A DNA stretch of 64,000 nucleotides from Anniella stebbinsi (taxonomy: Eukaryota; Chordata; Lepidosauria; Squamata; Anniellidae), in the NCBI GenBank assembly GCA_029215795.1, contig JARDYH010000017.1, forward strand, positions 186,001 to 250,000, read 5' to 3'. The position numbers and the translations under genes were made by a program. Positions 36,401 to 50,500 of this stretch are shown here, in pieces. Positions within the stretch are counted from its first letter, which is position 1. Each line of letters opens with the position of its first letter. The notes below the pieces were generated by a model that was not told the origin of the DNA, searched no databases, and saw only the letters and a list, made by a program, of their open reading frames with translations.

Positions 36401-38439
36401 TTCCCCTAGACTTCCCTTCCCTCTATACTTCCCCTTCTTCCCCTAGACTTCCCCTAGACTTCCCCTTCCCTCTCTACTTCCCCTTCTTCCCCTAGACTTC
36501 CCCTTCTTCCCCTAGACTTCCCCTTCTTCCCCTAGACTTTCCCTTCCCTCTATACTTCCCCTTCTTCCATTAGACTTCCCCTTCCCTCTATACTTCCCCT
36601 TCTTCCCCTAGACTTCCCCTTCTTCCCCTAGACTTCCTCTTCTTCCCCTAGACTTCCCCTTCCCTCTATACTTCCCCTTCTTCCCCTAGACTTCCCCTTC
36701 TTCCCTTAGACTTCCCCTTCTTCCCCTAGACTTCTCCTTCTTCCCTTAGACTTCCCCTTCTTCCCCTATACTTCCCCTTCCCTCTATACTTCCCCTGCTT
36801 CCCCTAGACTTCCCCTAGACGTCCCCTTCTTCCCCTAGACTTCCCCTAGACTTCCCTTCCCTCTATACTTCCCCTTCTTCCCCTAGACTTCCCCTAGACT
36901 TCCCCTTCTTCCCCTAGACTTCCCCTTTTTCCCCTAGACTTCCCCTTCTTCCCCTAGACTTCCCCTTCCCTCTATACTTCCCCTTCTTCCATTAGACTTC
37001 CCCTTCCCTCTATACTTCCCCTGCTTCCCCTAGACTTCCCCTAGACTTCCCCTTCTTCCCCTAGACTTCCCCTAGACTTCCCCTTCCCTCTATACTTCCC
37101 CTTCTTCCCCTAGACTTCCCCTTCCCTCTATACTTCCCCTTCTTCCCCTAGACTTCCCCTTCTTCCCCTAGGCTTCCCCTAGACTTCCCCTTCCCTCTAT
37201 ACTTCCCCTTCTTCCCCTAGACTTCCCCTTCCCTCTATACTTCCCCTTCTTCCCCTAGACTTCCCCTAGACTTCCCCTTCCCTCTATACTTCCCCTTCTT
37301 CCCCTAGTCTACCCCTGGACTTCCCCTTCCCTCTATACTTCCCCTTCTTCCCCTAGACTTCCCCTTCTTCCCCTAGACTTCCCCTTCTTCCCCTAAACTA
37401 AGCTTTCTTCCCCTAGACTTCCCCTTCTTCCCCTAGACTTCCCTTCTTCCCCGAGACTTCCCCTATACTTCCCCTTCTTTCCCTAGACTTCCCCTACACT
37501 TTCCCTTCCCTCTATACTTCCCCTTCTTCCCCTAGACTTACCCTTCTTCTCCTAGACTTCCCCTTCTTCCCCTAGACTTCCCCTTCCCTCTATACTTCCC
37601 CTTCTTCCCCTAGACTTCCCCTAGACTTCCACTTCTTCCCCTAGACTTCCCTTCTTCCCCTAGACTTCCCCTTCCCTCTATACTTCCCCTTCTTCCCCTA
37701 GACTTCCCCTAGACTTCCCCTTCTTCCTCTAGACTTCCCCTTTTTCCCCTAGACTTCCCCGTCCCTCTATACTTCCTCTTCTTCCCCTAGACTTCCCCTT
37801 CTTCCCCTAGAGTTCCCCTTCTTCTTCTAGACTTCCCCTAGACTTCCCCTTGCCTCTATACTTCCCCTTCTTCCCCTAGACTTCCCCTAGACTTCCCTTC
37901 CCTCTCTACTTCCCCTTCTTCCCCTAGACTTCCCCTAGACTTCCCCTTCCCTCTCTACTTCCCCTTCTTCCCCTAGACTTCCCCTTCTTCCCCTATACTT
38001 CCCCTTCCCTCTATACTTCCCCTTCTTCCCCTAGACTTCCCCTTCCCTCTATACATCCCCTTCTTCCCCTATACTTCCCCTTCTTCCCCTAGACTTCCTC
38101 TTCTTCCCCTAGACTTCCCCTTCCCTCTATACTTCCTCTTCTTCCCCTAGACTTCCCCTTCTTCCCCTAGACTTCCCCTTCCCTCTATACTTCCCCTTCT
38201 TCCCCTAGACTTCCCCTAGACTTCCCTTCCCTCTATACTTCCCCTTCTTCCCCTAGACTTCCCCTAGACTTCCCCTTCCCTCTCTACTTCCCCTTCTTCC
38301 CCTAGACTTCCCCTTCTTCCCCTAGACTTCCCCTTCTTCCCCTAGACTTCCCCTTCTTCCCCTAGACTTCCCCTTCTTCCCCTATACTTCCCCTTCCCTC
38401 TATACTTCCCCTTCTTCCCCTAGACTTCCCCTAGACTTC
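33490..38439 (+). repeat. Displaced copy of 8,511-13,460
   Basis: Partner of the 8.5-13.5 kb block. Its first 1.5 kb is also a copy of 30,553-32,085, which explains why the offset to the left-hand region grows by 2,937 (from 22,042 to 24,979). It carries CTGCATCC at 33,652, shared with 30,715 but not with the left-hand copy. The local duplication therefore arose after that substitution. Confidence 0.88.
36164..37718 (+). repeat. Block repeated at a 4,297-bp offset (partner 40,461-42,015)
   Basis: GACGTC (36,818/41,115) and AAGCTT (37,400/41,697) keep an offset of 4,297. The partner differs at the base before the HindIII site (CTAAACTAAG here, CTAGACTAAG in the partner). The match ends where this copy reads CTTCTTCCTCTAG and the partner reads CCACTTC. 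Confidence 0.87.
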
Positions 38440-39470
38440 CCTTTCCCTCTATACTTCCCCTTCTTCCCCTAGACTTCCCCTAGACTTCCCCTTCCCTCTA
38501 TACTTCCCCTTCTTCCCCTAGACTTCCCTTTCCCTCTATACTTCCCCTTCTCCCCTAGACTTCCCCTAGACTTCCCCTTCCCTCTATACTTCCCCTTCGT
38601 CCCCTAGACTTCCCCTTCCCTCTATACTTCCCCTTCTTCCCCTAGACTTCCCCTAGACTTCCCCTTCTTCCCCTAGACTTCCCCTTTTTCCCCTAGACTT
38701 CCCCTTCCCTCTATACTTCCTCTTCTTCCCCTAGACTTCCCCTTCTTCCCCTAGACTTCCCCTTCTTCCCCTAGACTTCCCCTAGACTTCCCCTTTCCTC
38801 TATACTAACCCTTCTTCCCCTAGACTTCCACTAGACTTCCCCTTCCCTCTATACTTCCCCTTCTTCCCCTAGACTTCCCCTAGACTTCCCTTTCCCTCTA
38901 TACTTCCCCTTCTTCCCCTTTTTCCCCTAGACTTCCCCTTCCCTCTATACTTCCTCTTCTTCCCCTAGACTTCCCCTTCTTCCCCTAGACTTCCACTTCT
39001 TCCCCTAGACTTTCCGTAGACTTCCCCTTCCCTCTATACCTTCCCTTCTTCCCCTTCTTCCCCTAGACTTCCCCTTCTTCCCTTAGACTTCCCCTGGACT
39101 TCCCCTTCCCTCTATACTTCCCCTTCTTCCCCTAGACTTTCTCTTCCCTCTATACTTCCCCTTCTTCCCCTAGATTTCCCCTTCTTCCCCTAGACTTCCC
39201 CTTCTTCCCCTAGAGTTCCCCTTCCCTCTATACTTCCCCTTCTTCCCCTAGACTTCCCCTGGACTTCCCTTCCCTCTATACTTCCCCTTCTTCCCCTAGA
39301 CTTCCCCTAGACTTCCCCTTCCCTCTCTACTTCCCCTTCTTCCCCTAGACTTCCCCTTCTTCCCCTAGACTTCCCCTTCTTCCCCTAGACTTCCCCTTCT
39401 TCCCCTAGACTTCCCCTTCTTCCCCTATACTTCCCCTTCCCTCTATACTTCCCCTTCTTCCCCTAGACTT

Positions 39471-42400
39471 CCCCTAGACTTCCCTTTCCCTCTATACTTC
39501 CCCTTCTTCCCCTAGACTTCCCCTAGACTTCCCCTTCCCTCTATACTTCCCCTTCTTCCCCTAGACTTCCCCTTCCCTCTATACTTCCCCTTCTCCCCTA
39601 GACTTCCCCTAGACTTCCCCTTCCCTCTATACTTCCCCTTCGTCCCCTAGACTTCCCTTTCCCTCTATACTTCCCCTTCTTCCCCTAGACTTCCCCTAGA
39701 CTTCCCCTTCTTCCCCTAGACTTCCCCTTTTTCCCCTAGACTTCCCCTTCCCTCTATACTTCCTCTTCTTCCCCTAGACTTCCCCTTCTTCCCCTAGACT
39801 TCCCCTAGACTTCCCTTCCCTCTATACTTCCCCTTCTTCCCCTAGACTTCCCCTAGACTTCCCCTTCCCACTATACTTCCCCTTCTTCCCCTAGACTTCC
39901 CCTTCCCTCTATACTTCCCCTTCTTCCCCTAGACTTCCCCTTCTTCCCCCAGACTTCCTCTTCTTCCCCTAGACTTCCCCTTCCCTCTATACTTCCCCTT
40001 CTTCCCCTAGACTTCCCCTTATTCCCTTAGACTTCCCCTTCTTCCCCTAGACTTCCACTTCTTCCCCTAGACTTCCCGTAGACTTCCCCTTGCCTCTATA
40101 CTTCCCCTTCTTCCCCTAGACTGTCTCTTCCCTCTATACTTCCCCTTCTTCCCCTAGACTTCCCCTTCTTCCCCTAGACTTCCCCTTCTTCCCCTAGACT
40201 TCCCCTTCCCTCTATACTTCCCCTTCTTCCCCTAGACTTCCCCTAGACTTCCCTTCCCTCTATACTTCCCCTTTTTCCCCTAGACTTCCCCTAGACTTCC
40301 CCTTCCCTCTCTACTTCCCCTTCTTCTCCTAGACTTCCCCTTCTTCCCCTAGACTTCCCCTTCTTCCCCTAGACTTCCCCTTCCCTCTATACTTCCCCTT
40401 CTTCCCCTAGACTTCCCCTTCTTCCCCTAGACTTCCCCTTCTTCCCCTAGACTTCCCCTAGACTTCCCCTTCCCTCTATACTTCCCCTTCTTCCCCTAGA
40501 CTTCCCCTAGACTTCCCCTTCCCTCTCTACTTCCCCTTCTTCCCCTAGACTTCCCCTTCTTCCCCTAGACTTCCCCTTCTTCCCCTAGACTTTCCCTTCC
40601 CTCTATACTTCCCCTTCTTCCATTAGACTTCCCCTTCCCTCTATACTTCCCCTGCTTCCCCTAGACTTCCCCTAGTCTTCCCCTTCTTCCCCTAGACTTC
40701 CCCTAGACTTCCCTTCCCTCTATACTTCCCCTTCTTCCCCTAGACTTCCCCTAGACTTCCCCTTCCCTCTCTACTTCCCCTTCTTCCCCTAGACTTCCCC
40801 TTCTTCCCCTAGACTTCCCCTTCTTCCCCTAGACTTTCCCTTCCCTCTATACTTCCCCTTCTTCCATTAGACTTCCCCTTCCCTCTATACTTCCCCTTCT
40901 TCCCCTAGACTTCCCCTTCTTCCCCTAGACTTCCTCTTCTTCCCCTAGACTTCCCCTTCCCTCTATACTTCCCCTTCTTCCCCTAGACTTCCCCTTCTTC
41001 CCTTAGACTTCCCCTTCTTCCCCTAGACTTCTCCTTCTTCCCTTAGACTTCCCCTTCTTCCCCTATACTTCCCCTTCCCTCTATACTTCCCCTGCTTCCC
41101 CTAGACTTCCCCTAGACGTCCCCTTCTTCCCCTAGACTTCCCCTAGACTTCCCTTCCCTCTATACTTCCCCTTCTTCCCCTAGACTTCCCCTAGACTTCC
41201 CCTTCTTCCCCTAGACTTCCCCTTTTTCCCCTAGACTTCCCCTTCTTCCCCTAGACTTCCCCTTCCCTCTATACTTCCCCTTCTTCCATTAGACTTCCCC
41301 TTCCCTCTATACTTCCCCTGCTTCCCCTAGACTTCCCCTAGACTTCCCCTTCTTCCCCTAGACTTCCCCTAGACTTCCCCTTCCCTCTATACTTCCCCTT
41401 CTTCCCCTAGACTTCCCCTTCCCTCTATACTTCCCCTTCTTCCCCTAGACTTCCCCTTCTTCCCCTAGGCTTCCCCTAGACTTCCCCTTCCCTCTATACT
41501 TCCCCTTCTTCCCCTAGACTTCCCCTTCCCTCTATACTTCCCCTTCTTCCCCTAGACTTCCCCTAGACTTCCCCTTCCCTCTATACTTCCCCTTCTTCCC
41601 CTAGTCTACCCCTGGACTTCCCCTTCCCTCTATACTTCCCCTTCTTCCCCTAGACTTCCCCTTCTTCCCCTAGACTTCCCCTTCTTCCCCTAGACTAAGC
41701 TTTCTTCCCCTAGACTTCCCCTTCTTCCCCTAGACTTCCCTTCTTCCCCGAGACTTCCCCTATACTTCCCCTTCTTTCCCTAGACTTCCCCTACACTTTC
41801 CCTTCCCTCTATACTTCCCCTTCTTCCCCTAGACTTACCCTTCTTCTCCTAGACTTCCCCTTCTTCCCCTAGACTTCCCCTTCCCTCTATACTTCCCCTT
41901 CTTCCCCTAGACTTCCCCTAGACTTCCACTTCTTCCCCTAGACTTCCCTTCTTCCCCTAGACTTCCCCTTCCCTCTATACTTCCCCTTCTTCCCCTAGAC
42001 TTCCCCTAGACTTCCACTTCTTCCCCTAGACTTCCCTTCTTCCCCTAGACTTCCCTTCCCTCTATACTTCCCCTTCTTCCCCTAGACTTCCCCTAGACTT
42101 CCCCTTCCCTCTCTACTTCCCCTTCTTCCCCTAGACTTCCCCTTCTTCCCCTAGACTTCCCCTTCTTCCCCTAGACTTCCCCTTCTTCCCCTAGACTTCC
42201 CCTTCTTCCCCTAGACTTCCCCTTCCCTCTATACTTCCCCTTCTTCCCCTAGACTTCCCCTAGACTTCCCTTTCCCTCTATACTTCCCCTTCTTCCCCTA
42301 GACTTCCCCTTCCCTCTATACTTCCCCTTCTTCCCTAGACTTCCCCTTCCCTCTATACTTCCCCTTCTCCCCTAGACTTCCCCTAGACTTCCCCTTCCCT

Positions 42401-45400
42401 CTATACTTCCCCTTCGTCCCCTAGACTTCCCCTTCTTCCCCTAGACTTCCCCTTCTTCCCCTAGACTTCCCCTTCTTCCCCTAGACTTCCCCTTCCCTCT
42501 ATACTTCCCCTTCTTCCCCTAGACTTCCCCTAGACTTCCCTTTCCCTCTATACTTCCCCTGATTCCCCTAGACTTCCCCTAGACTTCCCCTTCTTCCCCT
42601 AGACTTCCCCTTCCCTCTATACTTCCCCTTCTTCCCCTAGACTTCCCCTAGACTTCCCTTCCCTCTATACTTCCCCTTCTTCCCCTAGACTTCCCCTAGA
42701 CTTCCCCTTCCCTCTCTACTTCCCCTTCTTCCCCTAGACTTCCCCTTCTTCCCCTAGACTTCCCCTTCTTCCCCTAGACTTCCCCTTCTTCCCCTAGACT
42801 TCCCCTTCTTCCCCTAGACTTCCCCTTCCCTCTATACTTCCCCTTCTTCCCCTAGACTTCCCCTAGACTTCCCTTTCCCTCTATACTTCCCCTTCTTCCC
42901 CTAGACTTCCCCTAGACTTCCCCTTCCCTCTATACTTCCCCTTCTTCCCTAGACTTCCCCTTCCCTCTATACTTCCCCTTCTCCCCTAGACTTCCCCTAG
43001 ACTTCCCCTTCCCTCTATACTTCCCCTTCGTCCCCTAGACTTCCCCTTCCCTCTATACTTCCCCTTCTTCCCCTAGACTTCCCCTAGACTTCCCCTTCTT
43101 CCCCTAGACTTCCCCTTTTTCCCCTAGACTTCCCCTTCCCTCTATACTTCCTCTTCTTCCCCTAGACTTCCCCTTCTTCCCCTAGACTTCCCCTTCGTCC
43201 CCTAGACTTCCCATAGACTTCCCCTTTCCTCTATACTAACCCTTCTTCCCCTAGACTTCCACTAGACTTCCCCTTCCCTCTATACTTCCCCTTCTTCCCC
43301 TAGACTTCCCCTAGACTTCCCCTTCCCTCTATACTTCCCCTTCTTCCCCTAGACTTCCCCTAGACTTCCCCTTCCCTCTATACTTCCCCTTCTTCCCCTG
43401 GACTTCCCCTTTCCTCTATACTTCCCCTTCTCCCCTAGACTTCCCCTAGACTTCCCCTTCCCACTATACTTCCCCTTCTTCCCCTAGACTTTCCGTAGAC
43501 TTCCCCTTCCCTCTATACCTTCCCTTCTTCCCCTTCTTCCCCTAGACTTCCCCTTCTTCCCTTAGACTTCCCCTTTTTCCCCTAGACTTTCTCTTCCCTC
43601 TATACTTCCCTTTCTTCCCCTAGACTTCCCCTTCTTCCCCTAGACTTCCCCTTCTTCCCCTAGACTTCCCCTTCCCTCTATACTTCCCCTTCTTCCCCTA
43701 GACTTCCCCTAGACTTCCCTTCCCTCTATACTTCCCCTTCTTCCCCTAGACTTCCCCTAGACTTCCCCTTCCCTCTCTACTTCCCCTTCTTCCCCTAGAC
43801 TTCCCCTAGACTTCCCCTTCCCTCTCTACTTCCCCTTCTTCCCCTAGACTTCCCCTTCTTCCCCTAGACTTCCCTTTCTTCCCCTAGACTTCCCCTTCCC
43901 TCTATACTTCCCCTTCTTCCATTAGACTTCCCCTTCCCTCTATACTTCCCCTGCTTCCCCTAGACTTCCCCTAGACTTCCCCTTCTTCACCTAGACTTCC
44001 CCTAGACTTCCCCTTCCCTCTATACTTCCCCTTCTTCCCCTAAACTTCCCCTTCCCTCTATACTTCCCCTTCTTCCCCTAGACTTCCCCTTCTTCCCCTA
44101 GACTTCCTCTTCTTCCCCTAGACTTCCCCTTCCCTCTATACTTCCCCTTCTTCCCCTAGACTTCCCCTAGACTTCCCCTTCCCTCTCTACTTCCCCTTCT
44201 TCCCCTAGACTTCCCCTTCTTCCCCTAGACTTCCCCTTCTTCCCCTAGACTTTCCCTTCCCTCTATACTTCCCCTTCTTCCATTAGACTTCCCCTTCCCT
44301 CTATACTTCCCCTGCTTCCCCTAGACTTCCCCTAATCTTCCCCTTCTTCCCCTAGACTTCCCCTAGACTTCCCTTCCCTCTATACTTCCCCTTCTTCCCC
44401 TAGACTTCCCCTAGACTTCCCCTTCCCTCTCTACTTCCCCTTCTTCCCCTAGACTTCCCCTTCTTCCCCTAGAATTCCCCTTCTTCCCCTAGACTTTCCC
44501 TTCCCTCTATACTTCCCCTTCTTCCATTAGACTTCCCCTTCCCTCTATACTTCCCCTTCTTCCCCTAGACTTCCCCTTCTTCCCCTAGACTTCCTCTTCT
44601 TCCCCTAGACTTCCCCTTCTTCCCCTATACTTCCCCTTCCCTCTATACTTCCCCTTCTTCCCCTAGACTTCCCCTTCCCTCTATACATCCCCTTCTTCCC
44701 CTAGACTTCCCCTTCTTCCCCTAGACTTCCTCTTCTTCCCCTAGACTTCCCCTTCCCTCTATACTTCCCCTTCTTCCCCTAGACTTCCCCTTCTTCCCTT
44801 AGACTTCCCCTTCTTCCCCTAGCCTTTCTCTTCCCTCTATACTTCCCCTTCTTCCCCTAGACTTCCCCTTCTTCCCCTAGACTTCCCCTTCTTCCCCTAG
44901 ACTTCCCCTTCCCTCTATACTTCCCCTTCTTCCCCTAGACTTCCCCTAGACTTCCCTTCCCTCTATACTTCCCCTTCTTCCCCTAGACTTCCCCTTCCCT
45001 CTATACTTCCCCTTCTTCCCCTAGACTTCCCCTTCCCTCTATACATCCCCTTCTTCCCCTAGACTTCCCCTTCTTCCCCTAGACTTCCTCTTCTTCCCCT
45101 AGACTTCCCCTTCCCTCTATACTTCTCCTTCTTCCCCTAGACTTCCCCTTCTTCCCTTAGACTTCCCCTTCTTCCCCTAGACTTCCACTTCTTCCCCTAG
45201 ACTTCCCGTAGACTTCCCCTTGCCTCTATACTTCCCCTTCTTCCCCTAGACTTTCTCTTCCCTCTATACTTCCCCTTCTTCCCCTAGACTTCCCCTTCTT
45301 CCCCTAGACTTCCCCTTCCCTCTATACTTCCCCTTCTTCCCCTATACTTCCCCTAGACTTCCCTTCCCTCTATACTTCCCCTTCTTCCCCTAGACTTCCC

Positions 45401-47564
45401 CTAGACTTCCCCTTCCCTCTCTACTTCCCCTTCTTCCCCTAGACTTCCCCGTCTTCCCCTAGACTTCCCCTTCTTCCCCTAGACTTCCCCTTCTTCCCCT
45501 AGACTTCCCCTTCTTCCCCTAGACTTCCCCTTCCCTCTATACTTCCCCTTCTTCCCCTAGACTTCCCCTAGACTTCCCTTTCCCTCTATACTTCCCCTTC
45601 TTCCCCTAGACTTCCCCTAGACTTCCCCTTCCCTCTATACTTCCCCTTCTTCCCTAGACTTCCCCTTCCCTCTATACTTCCCCTTCTCCCCTAGACTTCC
45701 CCTAGACTTCCCCTTCCCTCTATACTTCCCCTTCATCCCCTAGACTTCCCCTTCCCTCTATACTTCCCCTTCTTCCCCTAGACTTCCCCTAGACTTCCCC
45801 TTCTTCCCCTAGACTTCCCCTTTTTCCCCTAGACTTCCCCTTCCCTCTATACTTCCTCTTCTTCCCCTAGACTTCTCCTTCTTCCCCTAGACTTCCCCTT
45901 CGTCCCCTAGACTTCCCATAGACTTCCCCTTTCCTCTATACTAACCCTTCTTCCCCTAAACTTCCACTAGACTTCCCCTTCCCTCTATACTTCCCCTTCT
46001 TCCCCTAGACTTCCCCTAGACTTCCCCTTCCCTCTATACTTCCCCTTCTTCCCCTAGACTTCCCCTAGACTTCCCCTTCCCTCTATACTTCCCCTTCTTC
46101 CCCTGGACTTCCCCTTTCCTCTATACTTCCCCTTCTTCCCCTAGACTTTCCGTAGACTTCCCCTTCCCTCTATACCTTCCCTTCTTCCCCTTCTTCCCCT
46201 AGACTTCCCCTTCTTCCCTTAGACTTCCCCTTTTTCCCCTAGACTTTCTCTTCCCTCTATACTTCCCTTTCTTCCCCTAGACTTCCCCTTCTTCCCCTAG
46301 ACTTCCCCTTCTTCCCCTAGACTTCCCCTTCCCTCTATACTTCCCCTTCTTCCCCTAGACTTCCCCTAGACTTCCCTTCCCTCTATACTTCCCCTTCTTC
46401 CCCTAGACTTCCCCTAGACTTCCCCTTCCCTCTCTACTTCCCCTTCTTCCCCTAGACTTCCCCTAGACTTCCCCTTCCCTCTCTACTTCCCCTTCTTCCC
46501 CTAGACTTCCCCTTCTTCCCCTAGACTTCCCTTTCTTCCCCTAGACTTCCCCTTCCCTCTATACTTCCCCTTCTTCCATTAGACTTCCCCTTCCCTCTAT
46601 ACTTCCCCTGCTTCCCCTAGACTTCCCCTAGACTTCCCCTTCTTCCCCTAGACTTCCCCTAGACTTCCCCTTCCCTCTATACTTCCCCTTCTTCCCCTAG
46701 ACTTCCCCTTCCCTCTATACTTCACCTTCTTCCCCTAGACTTCCCCTTCTTCCCCCAGACTTCCTCTTCTTCCCCTAGACTTCCCCTTCCCTCTATACTT
46801 CCCCTTCTTCCCCTAGACTTCCCCTAGACTTCCCCTTCCCTCTCTACTTCCCCTTCTTCCCCTAGACTTCCCCTTCTTCCCCTAGACTTCCCCTTCTTCC
46901 CCTAGACTTTCCCTTCCCTCTATACTTCCCCTTCTTCCATTAGACTTCCCCTTCCCTCTATACTTCCCCTGCTTCCCCTAGACTTCCCCTAGTCTTCCCC
47001 TTCTTCCCCTAGACTTCCCCTAGACTTCCCTTCCCTCTATACTTCCCCTTCTTCCCCTAGACTTCCCCTAGACTTCCCCTTCCCTCTCTACTTCCCCTTC
47101 TTCCCCTAGACTTCCCCTTCTTCCCCTAGACTTCCCCTACTTCCCCTAGACTTTCCCTTCCCTCTATACTTCCCCTTCTTCCATTAGACTTCCCCTTCCC
47201 TCTATACTTCCCCTTCTTCCCCTAGACTTCCCCTTCTTCCCCTAGACTTCCTCTTCTTCCCCTAGACTTCCCCTTCCCTCTATACTTCCCCTTCTTCCCC
47301 TAGACTTCCCCTTCTTCCCTTAGACTTCCCCTTCTTCCCCTAGACTTCTCCTTCTTCCCTTAGACTTCCCCTTCTTCCCCTATACTTCCCCTTCCCTCTA
47401 TACTTCCCCTGCTTCCCCTAGACTTCCCCTAGACGTCCCCTTCTTCCCCTAGACTTCCCCTAGACTTCCCTTCCCTCTATACTTCCCCTTCTTCCCCTAG
47501 ACTTCCCCTAGACTTCCCCTTCTTCCCCTAGACTTCCCCTTTTTCCCCTAGACTTCCCCTTCTT
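39471..47564 (+). repeat. 8,094-bp tandem duplication, copy 1
   Basis: Matches the next 8,094 bp almost perfectly. Checked pairs at offset 8,094: CCCACTATAC (39,867/47,961), CTTATTCCC (40,021/48,115), GACGTC (41,115/49,209), HindIII with its private CTAGACTAAG context (41,697/49,791), CTGATTCC (42,561/50,655), CCACTATAC (43,461/51,555), EcoRI (44,472/52,566), TACTAACCC (43,236/51,330 and 45,941/54,035) and TTCACC (46,721/54,815). The left edge is near 39,471, apart from one substitution just inside it. Confidence 0.95.
44472..44477 (+). other. EcoRI-site marker GAATTC (3 copies)
   Basis: A C-to-A change in CTAGACTTCC creates GAATTC at 44,472, 52,566 and 57,092. The spacings of 8,094 and 4,526 tie the three copies to the two nested duplications. 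I saw no other EcoRI site in the window. Confidence 0.92.
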
Positions 47565-50500
47565 CCCCTAGACTTCCCCTTCCCTCTATACTTCCCCTTC
47601 TTCCCCTAGACTTCCCCTAGACTTCCCCTTCCCTCTATACTTCCCCTTCTTCCCCTAGACTTCCCCTTCCCTCTATACTTCCCCTTCTCCCCTAGACTTC
47701 CCCTAGACTTCCCCTTCCCTCTATACTTCCCCTTCGTCCCCTAGACTTCCCTTTCCCTCTATACTTCCCCTTCTTCCCCTAGACTTCCCCTAGACTTCCC
47801 CTTCTTCCCCTAGACTTCCCCTTTTTCCCCTAGACTTCCCCTTCCCTCTATACTTCCTCTTCTTCCCCTAGACTTCCCCTTCTTCCCCTAGACTTCCCCT
47901 AGACTTCCCTTCCCTCTATACTTCCCCTTCTTCCCCTAGACTTCCCCTAGACTTCCCCTTCCCACTATACTTCCCCTTCTTCCCCTAGACTTCCCCTTCC
48001 CTCTATACTTCCCCTTCTTCCCCTAGACTTCCCCTTCTTCCCCCAGACTTCCTCTTCTTCCCCTAGACTTCCCCTTCCCTCTATACTTCCCCTTCTTCCC
48101 CTAGACTTCCCCTTATTCCCTTAGACTTCCCCTTCTTCCCCTAGACTTCCACTTCTTCCCCTAGACTTCCCGTAGACTTCCCCTTGCCTCTATACTTCCC
48201 CTTCTTCCCCTAGACTGTCTCTTCCCTCTATACTTCCCCTTCTTCCCCTAGACTTCCCCTTCTTCCCCTAGACTTCCCCTTCTTCCCCTAGACTTCCCCT
48301 TCCCTCTATACTTCCCCTTCTTCCCCTAGACTTCCCCTAGACTTCCCTTCCCTCTATACTTCCCCTTTTTCCCCTAGACTTCCCCTAGACTTCCCCTTCC
48401 CTCTCTACTTCCCCTTCTTCTCCTAGACTTCCCCTTCTTCCCCTAGACTTCCCCTTCTTCCCCTAGACTTCCCCTTCCCTCTATACTTCCCCTTCTTCCC
48501 CTAGACTTCCCCTTCTTCCCCTAGACTTCCCCTTCTTCCCCTAGACTTCCCCTAGACTTCCCCTTCCCTCTATACTTCCCCTTCTTCCCCTAGACTTCCC
48601 CTAGACTTCCCCTTCCCTCTCTACTTCCCCTTCTTCCCCTAGACTTCCCCTTCTTCCCCTAGACTTCCCCTTCTTCCCCTAGACTTTCCCTTCCCTCTAT
48701 ACTTCCCCTTCTTCCATTAGACTTCCCCTTCCCTCTATACTTCCCCTGCTTCCCCTAGACTTCCCCTAGTCTTCCCCTTCTTCCCCTAGACTTCCCCTAG
48801 ACTTCCCTTCCCTCTATACTTCCCCTTCTTCCCCTAGACTTCCCCTAGACTTCCCCTTCCCTCTCTACTTCCCCTTCTTCCCCTAGACTTCCCCTTCTTC
48901 CCCTAGACTTCCCCTTCTTCCCCTAGACTTTCCCTTCCCTCTATACTTCCCCTTCTTCCATTAGACTTCCCCTTCCCTCTATACTTCCCCTTCTTCCCCT
49001 AGACTTCCCCTTCTTCCCCTAGACTTCCTCTTCTTCCCCTAGACTTCCCCTTCCCTCTATACTTCCCCTTCTTCCCCTAGACTTCCCCTTCTTCCCTTAG
49101 ACTTCCCCTTCTTCCCCTAGACTTCTCCTTCTTCCCTTAGACTTCCCCTTCTTCCCCTATACTTCCCCTTCCCTCTATACTTCCCCTGCTTCCCCTAGAC
49201 TTCCCCTAGACGTCCCCTTCTTCCCCTAGACTTCCCCTAGACTTCCCTTCCCTCTATACTTCCCCTTCTTCCCCTAGACTTCCCCTAGACTTCCCCTTCT
49301 TCCCCTAGACTTCCCCTTTTTCCCCTAGACTTCCCCTTCTTCCCCTAGACTTCCCCTTCCCTCTATACTTCCCCTTCTTCCATTAGACTTCCCCTTCCCT
49401 CTATACTTCCCCTGCTTCCCCTAGACTTCCCCTAGACTTCCCCTTCTTCCCCTAGACTTCCCCTAGACTTCCCCTTCCCTCTATACTTCCCCTTCTTCCC
49501 CTAGACTTCCCCTTCCCTCTATACTTCCCCTTCTTCCCCTAGACTTCCCCTTCTTCCCCTAGGCTTCCCCTAGACTTCCCCTTCCCTCTATACTTCCCCT
49601 TCTTCCCCTAGACTTCCCCTTCCCTCTATACTTCCCCTTCTTCCCCTAGACTTCCCCTAGACTTCCCCTTCCCTCTATACTTCCCCTTCTTCCCCTAGTC
49701 TACCCCTGGACTTCCCCTTCCCTCTATACTTCCCCTTCTTCCCCTAGACTTCCCCTTCTTCCCCTAGACTTCCCCTTCTTCCCCTAGACTAAGCTTTCTT
49801 CCCCTAGACTTCCCCTTCTTCCCCTAGACTTCCCTTCTTCCCCGAGACTTCCCCTATACTTCCCCTTCTTTCCCTAGACTTCCCCTACACTTTCCCTTCC
49901 CTCTATACTTCCCCTTCTTCCCCTAGACTTACCCTTCTTCTCCTAGACTTCCCCTTCTTCCCCTAGACTTCCCCTTCCCTCTATACTTCCCCTTCTTCCC
50001 CTAGACTTCCCCTAGACTTCCACTTCTTCCCCTAGACTTCCCTTCTTCCCCTAGACTTCCCCTTCCCTCTATACTTCCCCTTCTTCCCCTAGACTTCCCC
50101 TAGACTTCCACTTCTTCCCCTAGACTTCCCTTCTTCCCCTAGACTTCCCTTCCCTCTATACTTCCCCTTCTTCCCCTAGACTTCCCCTAGACTTCCCCTT
50201 CCCTCTCTACTTCCCCTTCTTCCCCTAGACTTCCCCTTCTTCCCCTAGACTTCCCCTTCTTCCCCTAGACTTCCCCTTCTTCCCCTAGACTTCCCCTTCT
50301 TCCCCTAGACTTCCCCTTCCCTCTATACTTCCCCTTCTTCCCCTAGACTTCCCCTAGACTTCCCTTTCCCTCTATACTTCCCCTTCTTCCCCTAGACTTC
50401 CCCTTCCCTCTATACTTCCCCTTCTTCCCTAGACTTCCCCTTCCCTCTATACTTCCCCTTCTCCCCTAGACTTCCCCTAGACTTCCCCTTCCCTCTATAC

